Shown here one piece after another: positions 53,401-59,089 of a stretch of DNA of 64,000 bases (the first letter of the stretch is position 1; each line of letters begins with the position of its first letter). The stretch is from NCBI GenBank assembly GCA_022606425.2, contig JAHDVF020000010.1, positions 620,001-684,000 on the forward strand, written 5' to 3'. The stretch is from Lepidostoma basale. Taxonomy: Eukaryota; Arthropoda; Insecta; Trichoptera; Lepidostomatidae. The translations under genes were made by a program, and so were the position numbers. Under the pieces are notes generated by a model that had not been told where the DNA came from, did not search any database, and was given only the letters and a program-made list of their open reading frames with translations.

Positions 53401-54474
53401 AACAGGAGATTGACCACCACACTCATTTATCCTGGCACATTTCTGGATTCTTTTAAGACTTACAAAATGCAAATTATTAATGTTGTCATTTGAAATTTTA
53501 TGGTAGTAAGTTTTATGATAAATAATGAAGAAAAAAAATAATAATTAATAATTTCTTTGTATTATATATTTAGTTGAATTCTACTTAGGTTTATAGCTTC
53601 GACCAATTTCGGCATCTCGCTGGCATCTTCTGGCACTAATATCAAAGTTTGTTAGGCTTACATAGGTATACATGATAATGGTGGGGTTTGAAGTTTAATG
53701 ATTTATATTAGTATAATCCATCAGTGTTAGGTGATTTTAAACGAAATCATTTTGAGTTTCTATATTTTATTCAATAACTAACTAACTAACAATCACGCCG
53801 TCTCCCCGAAGGGGTAGGTAGGCAGAAATAATGGACTACCACACTTTTCTTTCCTGACATATTTCTCTCGCTTCCTTAACATTCATACATCGTGTCATGT
53901 ACGCGCGTCGATTTCTCTGACTCCTCACGTGGCCGATATTCAATATTTGAGATTATTTTCTACAATCTATATTTGATAATGCCTTTAAAAGGCAAACCAT
54001 GTCATTCCCGTAAACAATAATAAAACTTCTAGAAAACAGACGTTTTCATTCGAGTTTATTATTTAATATGGAGTTTTACTTCACTGTTCAAGAAACAATA
54101 AACTATTATACGTTTTTTTATAAATTTATTCACAATTTTAATAAAATTCTTAATTTAAATATAATTTGTTAACCTTAGTTTATAAATAATATATTTAAAA
54201 AAAACTGGTTTTCTAGGATTCCAATGAGTTGAAAGATATAATTTCTTAAAATCTGCGGTAATTCTTAGAAATTTTCACACAAATACATTTTATTTTATGC
54301 TGTTTTAGTAGAATCGCTCAAGCAATTGTAAAAAAACTGGATATTTTAGATTTACGCAATTGTATAAAAATACTTAAATAAATAAATCTAAACAAAATCC
54401 ATACCTTGACAACACGAGTAAAATATAGTACCACACAAAATAAGCAATATTATTAGATGTTTCGGATTTCCCAT
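35569..54474 (-). CDS. integrin beta subunit, complete (14 coding exons, 808 aa)
   Basis: Join, in transcript order: 54474-54405, 51458-51317, 49162-49005, 48653-48488, 45490-45346, 44057-43868, 42405-42284, 41808-41479, 41149-40977, 39828-39643, 38792-38623, 37908-37714, 36857-36712, 35802-35569. All phases close, giving 2,427 nt. The product is a type-I membrane receptor that pairs with an alpha subunit to bind matrix or cell-surface ligands. Domains: signal peptide 1-22; PSI about 30-75; hybrid and beta-I about 100-350 with MIDAS residues D148, T150, S152 and ADMIDAS D155/D156; cysteine-rich I-EGF stalk about 455-645; beta-tail about 650-728; membrane helix about 734-757; 50-residue cytoplasmic tail with one NPLY (786-789). 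Length is normal for the family. Divergence from beta-PS suggests a beta-nu-like or haemocyte-type paralogue, which is an inference. Intron 7 has a GC donor. Introns hold mariner, LINE and SINE insertions. Confidence 0.95.
36010..36400 (-). pseudogene. LINE-H (Jockey-like) C-terminal fragment
   Basis: [20 protein letters not shown] then [20 protein letters not shown] and [20 protein letters not shown] match the conserved C-terminus after the RT of Jockey/CR1-type elements. Frameshifted downstream. Integrin intron 13. Confidence 0.75.
36425..36645 (-). pseudogene. LINE 3' fragment (LINE-C relative), minus strand
   Basis: [20 protein letters not shown] then [17 protein letters not shown]. Confidence 0.7.
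36712..36857 (-). CDS. integrin beta exon 13 (beta-tail domain)
   Basis: Reads (T)[20 protein letters not shown] then [17 protein letters not shown] and CIDYIQR. It holds the paired cysteines expected of the membrane-proximal tail domain. Acceptor tcacag, donor gtgagc; phase 0 into the membrane exon. Confidence 0.9.
36885..37345 (-). pseudogene. LINE-A 3' region, minus strand
   Basis: Reversed tail aactaactatcacgccgtct then LINE-A C-terminus and ..FKAVHNGILVL-like start; broken. Confidence 0.68.
37460..37610. repeat. two facing hairpin modules (GAAGGT/ACCTTC)
   Basis: Left module on minus (37470-37515) and right on plus (37564-37595), both GTGATG/GATGATG followed by stem GAAGGT/ACCTTC but with different loops. 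Confidence 0.6.
37714..37908 (-). CDS. integrin beta exon 12 (I-EGF4, start of beta-tail)
   Basis: (G)[20 protein letters not shown] completes the stalk, followed by [16 protein letters not shown]. The phase requires donor A|GTCAGT at 37713. A competing GTGTTA a few bases downstream would break the frame. Acceptor cccgcag. Confidence 0.92.
37955..38215. repeat. minisatellite, about 36-bp unit
   Basis: About seven units alternating gtgcacaatacacccaaaa and gtacaatacacataaaataa. It starts about 50 bp from integrin exon 12 inside intron 11 and creates long spurious open frames on minus. Confidence 0.9.
38370..38510 (+). repeat. AAGGCGAAACATGTC-family repeat
   Basis: taatgccttgattagcatgg, cgaaacatgtttttcccata, then the usual ..aaaacagacattttcatttt. 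Confidence 0.55.
38623..38792 (-). CDS. integrin beta exon 11 (I-EGF3)
   Basis: [39 protein letters not shown] and [11 protein letters not shown]. The exon is GC-rich compared with its flanks, as is common for conserved stalk exons. Acceptor atgtag, donor gtatgg. Confidence 0.94.
39335..39545 (+). pseudogene. LINE 3'-end fragment
   Basis: Reading includes [20 protein letters not shown] then [12 protein letters not shown], the tail of a 'AQDR..W..LGEA' element. Integrin intron 10. Confidence 0.6.
39643..39828 (-). CDS. integrin beta exon 10 (I-EGF2)
   Basis: (W)[19 protein letters not shown], then [19 protein letters not shown] and [10 protein letters not shown]: a full I-EGF unit with the C-x-C-G-x-C-x-C pattern. 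Acceptor gttag, donor gtaagt. Confidence 0.94.
39995..40195 (+). repeat. LINE-B scrap joined to SINE-2 3' part
   Basis: [14 protein letters not shown] (LINE-B) then ggacacgaccaggttccttc and tattttctgcccatattgga, matching SINE-2 at 55306. Confidence 0.55.
40310..40700 (+). pseudogene. LINE-B 3' region
   Basis: [40 protein letters not shown] and [20 protein letters not shown] then stop: the cleanest LINE-B C-terminus here. Integrin intron 9. Confidence 0.82.
40705..40935 (+). pseudogene. second LINE-B 3' fragment
   Basis: aagaagaaggggtggcagag, ..[15 protein letters not shown].. and [20 protein letters not shown]. Confidence 0.65.
40977..41149 (-). CDS. integrin beta exon 9 (I-EGF1)
   Basis: [20 protein letters not shown] leads into the cysteine-rich stalk, [19 protein letters not shown].., ending CGKCKCLTG plus two bases of Trp. 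Acceptor ttgaag, donor gtaagt. Confidence 0.93.
41479..41808 (-). CDS. integrin beta exon 8 (beta-I end, hybrid)
   Basis: 110 codons, phase 0 at both ends. It starts [20 protein letters not shown], like 'xxIFAVTxxxxxxYxxL', then the [17 protein letters not shown] helix and the hybrid-domain strands with [11 protein letters not shown] and [10 protein letters not shown]. Acceptor tatag, donor gtgagt. Confidence 0.95.
41885..42150 (+). pseudogene. LINE-B 3'-end fragment
   Basis: ccagaataagatagatatgt, then [11 protein letters not shown] and the [18 protein letters not shown] tail. Integrin intron 7. Confidence 0.68.
42284..42405 (-). CDS. integrin beta exon 7 (beta-I; GC splice donor)
   Basis: This exon has no long ORF of its own and was found by reading the phase. 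It gives [18 protein letters not shown] then [20 protein letters not shown] and NK, matching 'APNDGxCHL..DYPSLxQI' of other beta subunits. The acceptor is ttttttag. The exon ends AAG|GCAAGA, a GC donor with otherwise strong consensus; no GT donor in phase is available. Confidence 0.92.
42430..42850. repeat. unclassified element with repeated AACTTGTTT / CTCCACA motifs
   Basis: acaagctctccacat and acatgtggagagcttgt are inverted; acttgtttgaaac and acttgtttcaaac recur. A 148-codon open frame on plus (42387-42833) overlaps exon 7 antisense and has no known domain. Motif spacing resembles hAT-type subterminal repeats. Confidence 0.45.
43140..43525 (-). pseudogene. LINE-A 3' region, minus strand
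   Basis: Minus: [40 protein letters not shown] and SAYPCGEAA. It joins an opposite-strand LINE-A piece at about 43530. Confidence 0.8.
43530..43685 (+). pseudogene. LINE-A fragment, plus strand
   Basis: [20 protein letters not shown] then [19 protein letters not shown]. Sequence immediately upstream in element order is on the other strand. Confidence 0.72.
43868..44057 (-). CDS. integrin beta exon 6 (beta-I, ligand-site loop)
   Basis: Reads [20 protein letters not shown] then [19 protein letters not shown] and [11 protein letters not shown]. The usual N-x-D-x-P-E-G-G loop is N243-L-D245-N-T-E248-A-A, so the Pro and both Gly are replaced while the metal-linked Asn, Asp and Glu remain. Donor gtaaga, acceptor ctcacag. 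Confidence 0.94.
44215..44455 (-). mobile_element. SINE-1 copy, minus strand
   Basis: gtacacaacaggttgtttgg through B box gggaatcgaacccaggacct to ccactctgccacgaaggtg. Nearly full length; integrin intron 5. Confidence 0.85.
45346..45490 (-). CDS. integrin beta exon 5 (beta-I, specificity loop)
   Basis: Begins [14 protein letters not shown], matching the 'RIGFGSFVDK' strand, and includes the disulfide loop [18 protein letters not shown] that corresponds to the specificity-determining loop. Donor gtagga after THK; acceptor tactag. Confidence 0.93.
45675..46160. repeat. foldback with two GTCGCGACAGC-type modules
   Basis: Modules at 45776-45815 (minus) and 46052-46090 (plus) are inverted; stem TCAAC/GTTGA replaces the GCCAAC/GTTGGC of other copies. 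Outer arms aatgaataaactttgttttt/caataaacaaagtttattca. Confidence 0.72.
46195..46520 (-). pseudogene. LINE RT fragment, minus strand
   Basis: Minus reading has [21 protein letters not shown], FIRLVCDLS and [10 protein letters not shown], the 'TYG.E' segment of RT C-termini. Confidence 0.55.
46881..47048. mobile_element. TIR MITE, GGGTACGGCCACACCG ends (168 bp)
   Basis: Inverted repeats GGGTACGGCCACACCGGAGT and GGGTACGGCCACACCGAAGT are flanked by TGA on both sides (46878-46880, 47049-47051). GC-rich against AT-rich surroundings. A lone similar end (gctacggccacactgaggtg) lies near 16678. Integrin intron 4. Confidence 0.72.
47165..47463 (+). mobile_element. SINE-1, full-length, long poly(A)
   Basis: Head gaccttcgtggcagagtggt (A box), B box gggttcgattcccggcgatg, body ..gtcacactgtctttggtctg.., 3' tacagtaattgggtcgaaac and about 47 A. 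Best reference copy in the window. Integrin intron 4. Confidence 0.9.
47930..48215. repeat. direct duplication of a 75-bp block
   Basis: cacgaacggttctctttttacg and ggacgaacagttccctttttatg, each followed by agattttct.ctct..aaaacctcg, lie about 200 bp apart in the same direction. Confidence 0.6.
48488..48653 (-). CDS. integrin beta exon 4 (MIDAS motif)
   Basis: Encodes [20 protein letters not shown] then [13 protein letters not shown]. The metal-ion site normally reads DxSxS; here the first Ser is Thr (D148, T150, S152). The two Asp of the ADMIDAS (155, 156) are kept. Acceptor tttcag, donor gtaacc. Confidence 0.95.
49005..49162 (-). CDS. integrin beta exon 3 (PSI end, hybrid start)
   Basis: The reading phase selects the upstream acceptor (aatttag, exon from 49162) over a nearby ttatag at 49155. 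The product [11 protein letters not shown].. then continues PSI cysteine spacing. It contains NEDKPLMD, equivalent to the 'EDxPLSD' strand of other beta subunits. Donor is gtaaaa. Confidence 0.9.
49443..49493 (-). repeat. hairpin module cut by the mariner insertion
   Basis: Minus: CTCT-GTTAC-TT-GTAAC-CGAAACATGTCTGAG. The mariner begins about 15 bp upstream of the stem in module orientation, replacing the expected TGATG side. Confidence 0.5.
49494..50774 (+). mobile_element. complete mariner-family transposon (1,281 bp)
   Basis: Terminal inverted repeats start GGTCCTTACATATGAAATTG and are flanked by TA duplicates at 49492-49493 and 50775-50776. A single uninterrupted transposase ORF lies inside. 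It sits in intron 2 of the integrin gene on the opposite strand. Intact ORF and TIRs suggest a fairly recent insertion. Confidence 0.93.
49680..50699 (+). CDS. mariner transposase, intact (339 aa)
   Basis: Start chosen at ATG 49680 ([20 protein letters not shown]); an in-frame extension to 49659 has only a non-ATG start. The N-terminus is the paired helix-turn-helix DNA-binding region. The catalytic triad is D ([11 protein letters not shown]), D ([11 protein letters not shown]) and D (LAPTDYYFF), with 34 residues between the last two, as in mariner D,D34D transposases. The WVPHEL linker motif is present. No stop or frameshift is seen, so it may be active; activity is not proven. Confidence 0.93.
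   Translation: MENLKYRVIYEYEFHRGTSAAETARRINDVYGDGAAKENTVRFWFQRFRSGNFDLQNKPRGRLETKVDNEELKAIVEADPSQTTSELAAGCGVSDKTVLIQLKQIGKVKKLERWVPHELSEANQQTRVYCCVALLNRHNNEGILNRIITCDEKWILYDNRKRSSQWLNPAEPAKPCPKRKLTPKKLLVSVWWTSAGVVHYSFLKSGQTITADVYCQQLQTMMEKLAAKQPRLVNRSRPLLLHDNARPHTAQQTATKLEELQLECLRYPPYSPDLAPTDYYFFRNLDNFLQGKKFNSDGAVQTDFKDFIDSRPNGFFSKGIDELPMRWQKCIDSNSTYFD
51060..51135. repeat. near-perfect hairpin
   Basis: aaacacgattgttaagtggttttacttgga and its complement meet at ttaaat. The arms are 29-30 bp with one gap. Confidence 0.78.
51317..51458 (-). CDS. integrin beta exon 2 (PSI domain)
   Basis: Acceptor tttcag, donor gtgagt. It reads [20 protein letters not shown] then ..[11 protein letters not shown].., the cysteine spacing of an integrin PSI domain. 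It ends with two bases of a Ser codon, which fixes the acceptor used for exon 3. Confidence 0.93.
51588..52110 (+). pseudogene. LINE-A RT C-terminal region, open frame
   Basis: [60 protein letters not shown] and SAYPSGETA then TGA. 164 codons uninterrupted, so it is younger than other copies, but lacks RT core and endonuclease. Tail taagttaagttaagtt. Integrin intron 1. Confidence 0.85.
52285..52480 (-). pseudogene. LINE-A fragment, minus strand
   Basis: aactaaccatcacgccgtct and the reversed tail, followed by partial C-terminus. Confidence 0.6.
52485..52920 (+). pseudogene. LINE-A fragment, plus strand
   Basis: [40 protein letters not shown], stop, then GRPR.. and RACYDV-like tail; degenerate. 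Confidence 0.68.
52925..53025 (-). pseudogene. LINE-A scrap, minus strand
   Basis: ttctgccaactctaagcttc, acttccatacataagggttg is the reverse of the [12 protein letters not shown] region. Confidence 0.55.
53055..53295 (-). pseudogene. LINE-H C-terminal scrap, minus strand
   Basis: Shares aaaaatgtc and catcaccagaggcaggttg-type blocks with 36010-36240, with a gap of about 30 bp. Confidence 0.45.
53795..53955 (-). pseudogene. LINE-A 3' end, minus strand
   Basis: aactaacaatcacgccgtct through gtcgatttctctgactcctc and acgtggccgatattcaat. Confidence 0.7.
53965..54115 (+). repeat. AAGGCGAAACATGTC-family repeat
   Basis: ttgataatgcctttaaaagg, then catgtcattcccgtaaac, ttctagaaaacagacgtttt and the end ttcaagaaacaataaac. 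Confidence 0.65.
54405..54474 (-). CDS. integrin beta exon 1 (start codon, signal peptide)
   Basis: ATG at 54474-54472, then [20 protein letters not shown]: a short N-region, a hydrophobic core and a small-residue cleavage region. Donor gtatgg follows one base of the Asp codon that continues in exon 2. The bases before ATG (GTGAAA) include the favourable A at -3. Confidence 0.88.
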
Positions 54475-55265
54475 TTTCACACAGCTTCACAAACTTTTAA
54501 ATGAAAACAATATCTCCGCACATTCTCAAACAATGTAAACACGTATGAAAACTTTATTAAACAAAATGCACTTAGCCCTTGTATAAGTATCTATTTGTAA
54601 CGTGCAATTGTTCGTGAATCTAAAAAGAAATGATGTTTTTTTCCGAATAATTCTGGCGACCGCGCGGTGAATATGTCAATAGCGAAATGATAAGATAAGG
54701 GCTTGATAACGCGTGATAAGTGCGACTTTTTATCTTTTCACAGGTAACTTGATACTATTAACCAATAGGGAATTAAATTTTTAATACGGAAACATGTAAG
54801 TATCCAGAAATATTCGTTCCATTGCATTTACTGCCTGCTATGTTTAATATGATTCATTCAAGCATGTGTACATATAGTAATATGTATATAATATTAGTGG
54901 GTGGCCCTTATCTTTCAACTCTTTAATTTTTATGTCTCAGCCCTTTTCCCAGCAACTTTTCCCAATTGAGGACCGTTTTCACAAAGTGAAAGATCTACAA
55001 AAAAAATACATTTTTATGGAAATGGGTTCTTCCACGTGAGCTCTATCGATTGATGAAATAAAATTTTAACAAAACGATATATGTGCAAATTTGTAGCGGT
55101 TCAAATATCGTGAATTTTTACAAAACGAAATATCTACACTCCATAAAGTTTTCACAAAACGAAATATCCACATATTTTTTCAGATGTCATATTTATTTTT
55201 TATGGCATCTAATACAGAAGTCAAATTATCTATTGTGTTTGCCCAGAAATTATCTATTTTCTGGT
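54475..55265. other. 5' flank of the integrin gene
   Basis: Region upstream of the ATG on minus; the promoter and 5' UTR should lie here but no TATA box or initiator could be fixed by eye. 54640-54740 is relatively GC-rich and free of repeats, with GATAA-type motifs (gataagataagggcttgata; gtgataag). Confidence 0.4.
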
Positions 55266-55475
55266 CCAGAAGATGGCAGCAAGCCGAAACCGGTCGGTAC
55301 AAATCGGGTGGTGGTCTAGGGGATAGAACGCTTGGCTCCTGATCCAGGGGACATGGGTTCAAGCCTGGACACGACCACATTCCTTCTTCATAATAATGAG
55401 CTATTTTCTGCTCACATTGAAGATTGTAAAATAAATTCTAATATCATTGATTAAAATCCTTGGTATTAGTCTTTT
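55266..55475 (+). mobile_element. SINE-2: tRNA-like head family
   Basis: gggtggtggtctaggggata (A-box-like) and catgggttcaagcctggaca (B box) are followed by tgagctattttctgctcaca. The upstream gaagatggcagcaagccgaa, accggtc is a hairpin module. A 3' part recurs at 40070. The cloverleaf does not close, so it is not a tRNA gene. Confidence 0.65.
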
Positions 55476-55484
55476 TTTTTAAAT

Positions 55485-55512
55485 AATAATAATAATAATA
55501 ATAATAATAAAG
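55485..55512. repeat. (AAT)n microsatellite
   Basis: About nine units. Confidence 0.85.
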
Positions 55513-55969
55513 AAATGTTGTATTATTTTTTTTTTGTTTTCATTATTTAAAATGAACTTCTACCAAGAAATTTCAATTAAAAACATTAAATATCTTCGTC
55601 TTTCATAAAAACAATATAATATGTGTTTAATAAAATAATATATTTTGTTATCATTTTATGTGTGCTATTATGTATGTAAAAAATATATTGAAGGTAAATA
55701 CCTAAATGGGTACTTAGATATGTCAGTAGACATATAATTTTACAAAAAATCAGTTTAACAGTTGTCACTATACAGGCCATGCCTAGTGTGACAACTACAT
55801 TCCCTAAACTTTTTTTTGTCAAATTAATGCACAACATGTAAAAGTTAAATAAAAATGATTTCACGCAAAAGTAAACTTATTAAATTCCCAACATAAATCA
55901 ATTTTCCATACATTCCTAACACAAAAATATGTAGATATTTCTTTTTTGTGAAAATTCCTAAATTTAGAA

Positions 55970-56265
55970 ACTAACTAACTAACTAACCATCACGCCGTCT
56001 CTCCGAAGGGGTAGGCAGAAAGAATGGACTGCCACACCTTTCTTTCCTGACATATTTCTCTCGCTTCCTCAACATTCATACAATGTGTCATGCACGCGCG
56101 TCGATTTCTCTGACCCCTCACATGGCCGACATTCAATATTTGATATTGCCACGTTTTCCTCGGTCTTTCTTTATTTCTAGTTCCATTTACATTGTTAACA
56201 TATATTCTTTTTACCATTCTTTCTTCATTCATTCTTTCCATTTCAACTTCATCATCATTAATAAT
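55970..56265 (-). pseudogene. LINE-A 3' region, minus strand
   Basis: Minus: MERMNEERMVKRIYVNNVNG, TRNKERPRKTWQYQI and SAYPFGETA, tail gttagttagttagtt. Frame largely open. Confidence 0.8.
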
Positions 56266-56524
56266 AATAATAATAATAATTGAATTGTCAGGTATCAAAA
56301 AAGGAAAAAAGTGTTTTTGATCCCAATTGGTGTGCAAAGTGATTGGACAAAATAGTGTAGTTCAAACTTCACCCTAAACATGCCACTCAGGGTACATAAC
56401 ACATGTTTCAATAAACAGTTATTTCTCTTTTTTTTATTTTGTTTAAACCACTACCTTTGTAATAAATAGGGTTTGTAATAAATAAGGGTGGTCCCTTCAA
56501 TTGTGTAAGGTCATTAAGGCAGTG

Positions 56525-57060
56525 TCATTGATATTACTTCTTCTTCTTCTTCGATGGCCCTACAGCCCATATCGAGCCTTAGCCTCCAGTATTCTTCGCC
56601 TCCAACTCCTCCTGTCCTCCGCTTCGACCCTCCAATCTGACACTCTTAACAATCTTGTTCCATCTCTCCCAACTTCATCCTCCCATCGCAGCCTTGGTCG
56701 TCCAATTGGTCTTCTACCACCTGGGTGCCACTCCAGCAATCTTTTTGGGGTTCGCGATGACGGCATCCTCTGCACGTGACCGGCCCATCTCAGTCTATTC
56801 AGTCTGACCTGTGTGGAGAGACTGGGAGCTTTGTAAATATTGTACAGCTCGTCATTATGCCGCACTCTCCAGCCTTCACCGTCATTCACAGGCCCCAGAA
56901 TTCTGCGCAGCACCCTTCTCTCAAAAGTATCCAGTCGCTCTGCAGATTTCGCTGTCATTGTCCACGCCTCACACCCATAGGTCACTACTGTTCGGATGAT
57001 TGTTTTATACAGGATGATTTTGGTTTTCCAGTGTACGTTTCTTGATTTGAGCGCTGGTAG
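56525..57060 (-). pseudogene. LINE-F RT C-terminal region
   Basis: KSRNVHWKTKIILYKTIIRT, MTYGCEAWTMTAKSAERLDT, RRILGPVNDGEGWRVRHNDE and GRPRLRWEDEVGRDGTRLLR, ending EAKARYGL; tail aagaagaagaagaagta. Frame open for about 160 codons. High GC against AT-rich flanks. Confidence 0.85.
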
Positions 57061-57147
57061 TAGAGAGAAGAATGTTTTTTTGATATTACAGTCATTGATA
57101 CAGTGAAGTCATTGATATTACAGCCACTCTAATCAACCGCTGTTTAT

Positions 57148-57533
57148 TTATATTATTAAGTCATCAGTTTCAGTTATAAATTGATCATCTTCTGCAATAA
57201 CATCTATTTTCTTTTTAATACAAGTAGTGAACAGTCTATTAAGTTTCCGGAGTTTAAGGTTGGTGCCCCTGACACTCCCGACCCACGTGAAACCTTGCCT
57301 ATCTAAAAATGTGACTTCATCATCGGGTTTGTTGTCTGTGAAGATGCAGCGCAGGGAGCTGTGATCAGGGAAAGTGTAGGTTCCAATACCAGAATATTTC
57401 CCGTCAGCCATGAAACCTTCATACTTAGACATGTCACAAAATTCTATACATTGTTCTTCATTCGGATCTAGAAGGTCATTGATCCAATATCCTTTATAGA
57501 CGTGGCCATCCCATGTAGTGTATTCTCCATAAC
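57148..57533 (-). CDS. MORN-protein last exon
   Basis: Acceptor tttgtag. It reads (G)YGEYTTWDGHVYKGYWINDL, later MSKYEGFMADGKYSGIGTYT and a C-terminal half with FLDRQGFTWVGSVRG. TAA at 57150-57148; the stop overlaps an AATAAA (57148-57143) that may serve as the polyadenylation signal or be coincidental. Confidence 0.82.
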
Positions 57534-58348
57534 CTACAAAGCAAGAAGTGATAATGATCCAAAATATTTATCTTGGTTAACTCCTTTGAGGAGGTACACA
57601 TTTTTTTCAAGCTGATTCTGGGCTCTATTGAGAACAACTATATTCTGGAAGAAATAGGTCTATGCCTGCGGCAACGCCGACATCAATTGTTCTACACTCC
57701 GTCACGCACCACACAGAACCAATCTGCCTTTGATGATGCCAAAGTTATGAACAAAATAATGAAAGGTTCATTAAGATTAAAAATAAATAATGGTAAAGAA
57801 CTACACATTGACAGTGTGAATGGAATAGGAAGCAGAGGGAGACCAAGAAAAATGTGGCATGATCAAATCAATCAAATGTTAAATGTTGGCGATGTGAAGA
57901 GTGGGAGAAATCAACATGTGTATAAATGTTGAGGTAGCGAGTTTAGGGAACGCGGTATTACGGGAGTGTAATTACAGTCAATAAATGCACTAGCTACAGA
58001 ACTGATGTGTCTTTAATTACATTCCCATAATAGCACATCCCTAAACGAGCAAAGTATGCCAGGAAAAGGAAAGTGTGGCAATTCATTCCTTCTGCCTATG
58101 TCTTTGGAGAGATGGCGGGATGGATTGTAAGTTTTATTTTTTTTAATTAACATTTAAATGGAAGCAATAACAAAAAATAAAAAATGTGAATTCAGACATT
58201 TTATACCTTGCTTTATGATTGTTAAATTCACTTTTCTGGCCTCAAATCCTCCCGCATATTTGTCTCCATTGGGAAACTTAAATTCCCCATCTCCCGTCAC
58301 GACATTGGGCAATGGTTCACGTGTAGTTTCTGTATTAACTTCTTCCAT
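57148..58348 (-). CDS. MORN-repeat protein (two exons seen, middle part missing)
   Basis: Exon 58348-58232 starts MEEVNTETTREPLPNVVTGD and contains one MORN unit (GEFKFPNGDKYAGGFE). Exon 57533-57148 has a second unit (GYGEYTTWDGHVYKGYW), then KYEGFMADGKYSGIGTYTFP and a C-terminal region ending in TAA. MORN repeats form beta-hairpins in scaffold or membrane-associated proteins, several of them in cilia and sperm; the role here is unknown. The first exon ends in phase 0 (donor gtgaat), but the second needs one preceding base, so they cannot join directly. At least one short exon between them was not found. The intron between holds LINE and MITE remnants. No close match to MORN5 or RSPH1 is claimed. 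Confidence 0.75.
57575..57735 (+). pseudogene. LINE-H C-terminal fragment
   Basis: Plus strand equivalent of 36080-36240 (ggctctattgagaacaacta, cggcaacgccgacatcaatt). It shares the KLILGSIENNYILEEIGL reading. Confidence 0.65.
57735..58130 (+). pseudogene. LINE-A 3' end interrupted by a MITE
   Basis: [12 protein letters not shown].., then VNGIGSRGRPRKMWHDQINQ, MITE at 57942-58045, and the last segment aaagtatgccaggaaaagga to gagagatggcgggatgg. Lies in the MORN gene intron. Confidence 0.75.
57942..58045. mobile_element. short TIR MITE inserted in a LINE-A fragment (104 bp)
   Basis: Inverted repeats of about 32 bp begin TTTAGGGAACGCGG and TTTAGGGATGTGCT (reversed) and share GTAATTA at their inner ends. 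CGAG flanks both ends (57938-57941, 58046-58049). The interrupted LINE-A sequence resumes after it. Confidence 0.75.
58232..58348 (-). CDS. MORN-protein first exon
   Basis: ATG at 58348-58346, 39 codons, donor AAA|gtgaat. It holds one MORN repeat (NGDKYAGGFE). The MEEVN start follows an AT-rich leader. Confidence 0.75.
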
Positions 58349-58884
58349 ATATTTTCAATGCAAAGAATTAATATGCCTTGACAATTAAAAAATAAATTTG
58401 TAGCAATACAAACAAAAGATTGTTTAATTCTTGGAAGAAGATTATTCCGTTTTTAAATGATACCATAACTTTTCAATGTTTTCAATTACAGGTTAGCAAA
58501 CAGTTGTTATTTTAGGTCCAAAATTTCAGTACCTAATTAACCATGTAATTAGTAACATTATTAATTTGTAATCATATTGAAAATAATTAGATATATTTTT
58601 GTATAATATTAATATTATTATCAAAGCACTAGTATCCTGAATGCATCAATATAATATTGAATAAAAATAAATTGGGATTTGAATTAATAAATGCCAATAT
58701 ATTAATCATATTTCTCCTAGCGTCTGATTGTATCGAGGGGTAGAGTGGTGGAACAGTATTAGGAAGAAACGTAACATCATTGACTTGTGTCAAAAGCAAA
58801 GCCAGGATTGAAGAGTTCGGAATCTGCGTGCATGGAGGGCTGACCCCAGATGTTGGGAATTAAGCGGCTAGGGAGTTATTTTTT

Positions 58885-59085
58885 TTTTGTATACAACGGG
58901 TCATTTGAACCCATTTGAATCTATACAATTTGTTTTTAGCTAATATTATATTGATTCTCGTGACATGTGATAGGTAGCTAATCTATCGCCAATTCTACAC
59001 CAGACCAAAGAGAGTGTGACAATCACACTGCCATCGCCGGGAATCGAACCCGGGACCTTCGGTATGGAAGTCAGATTCGACTAAA
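58885..59085 (-). mobile_element. SINE-1 copy, minus strand, head truncated
   Basis: tgtatacaacgggtcatttg through B box gggaatcgaacccgggacct to ttcggtatggaagtcag, after which the A box is missing. Confidence 0.75.
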
Positions 59086-59089
59086 TCGT

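Noticed and set aside
55306..55380. Possible tRNA gene with a CCT-like anticodon
   Set aside because: Acceptor and T stems do not close, and the downstream sequence recurs at 40070 as a repeat.
57148..58348. Naming the MORN protein as MORN5 or RSPH1
   Set aside because: Only two MORN units are visible and the C-terminal half does not resemble either family closely enough.
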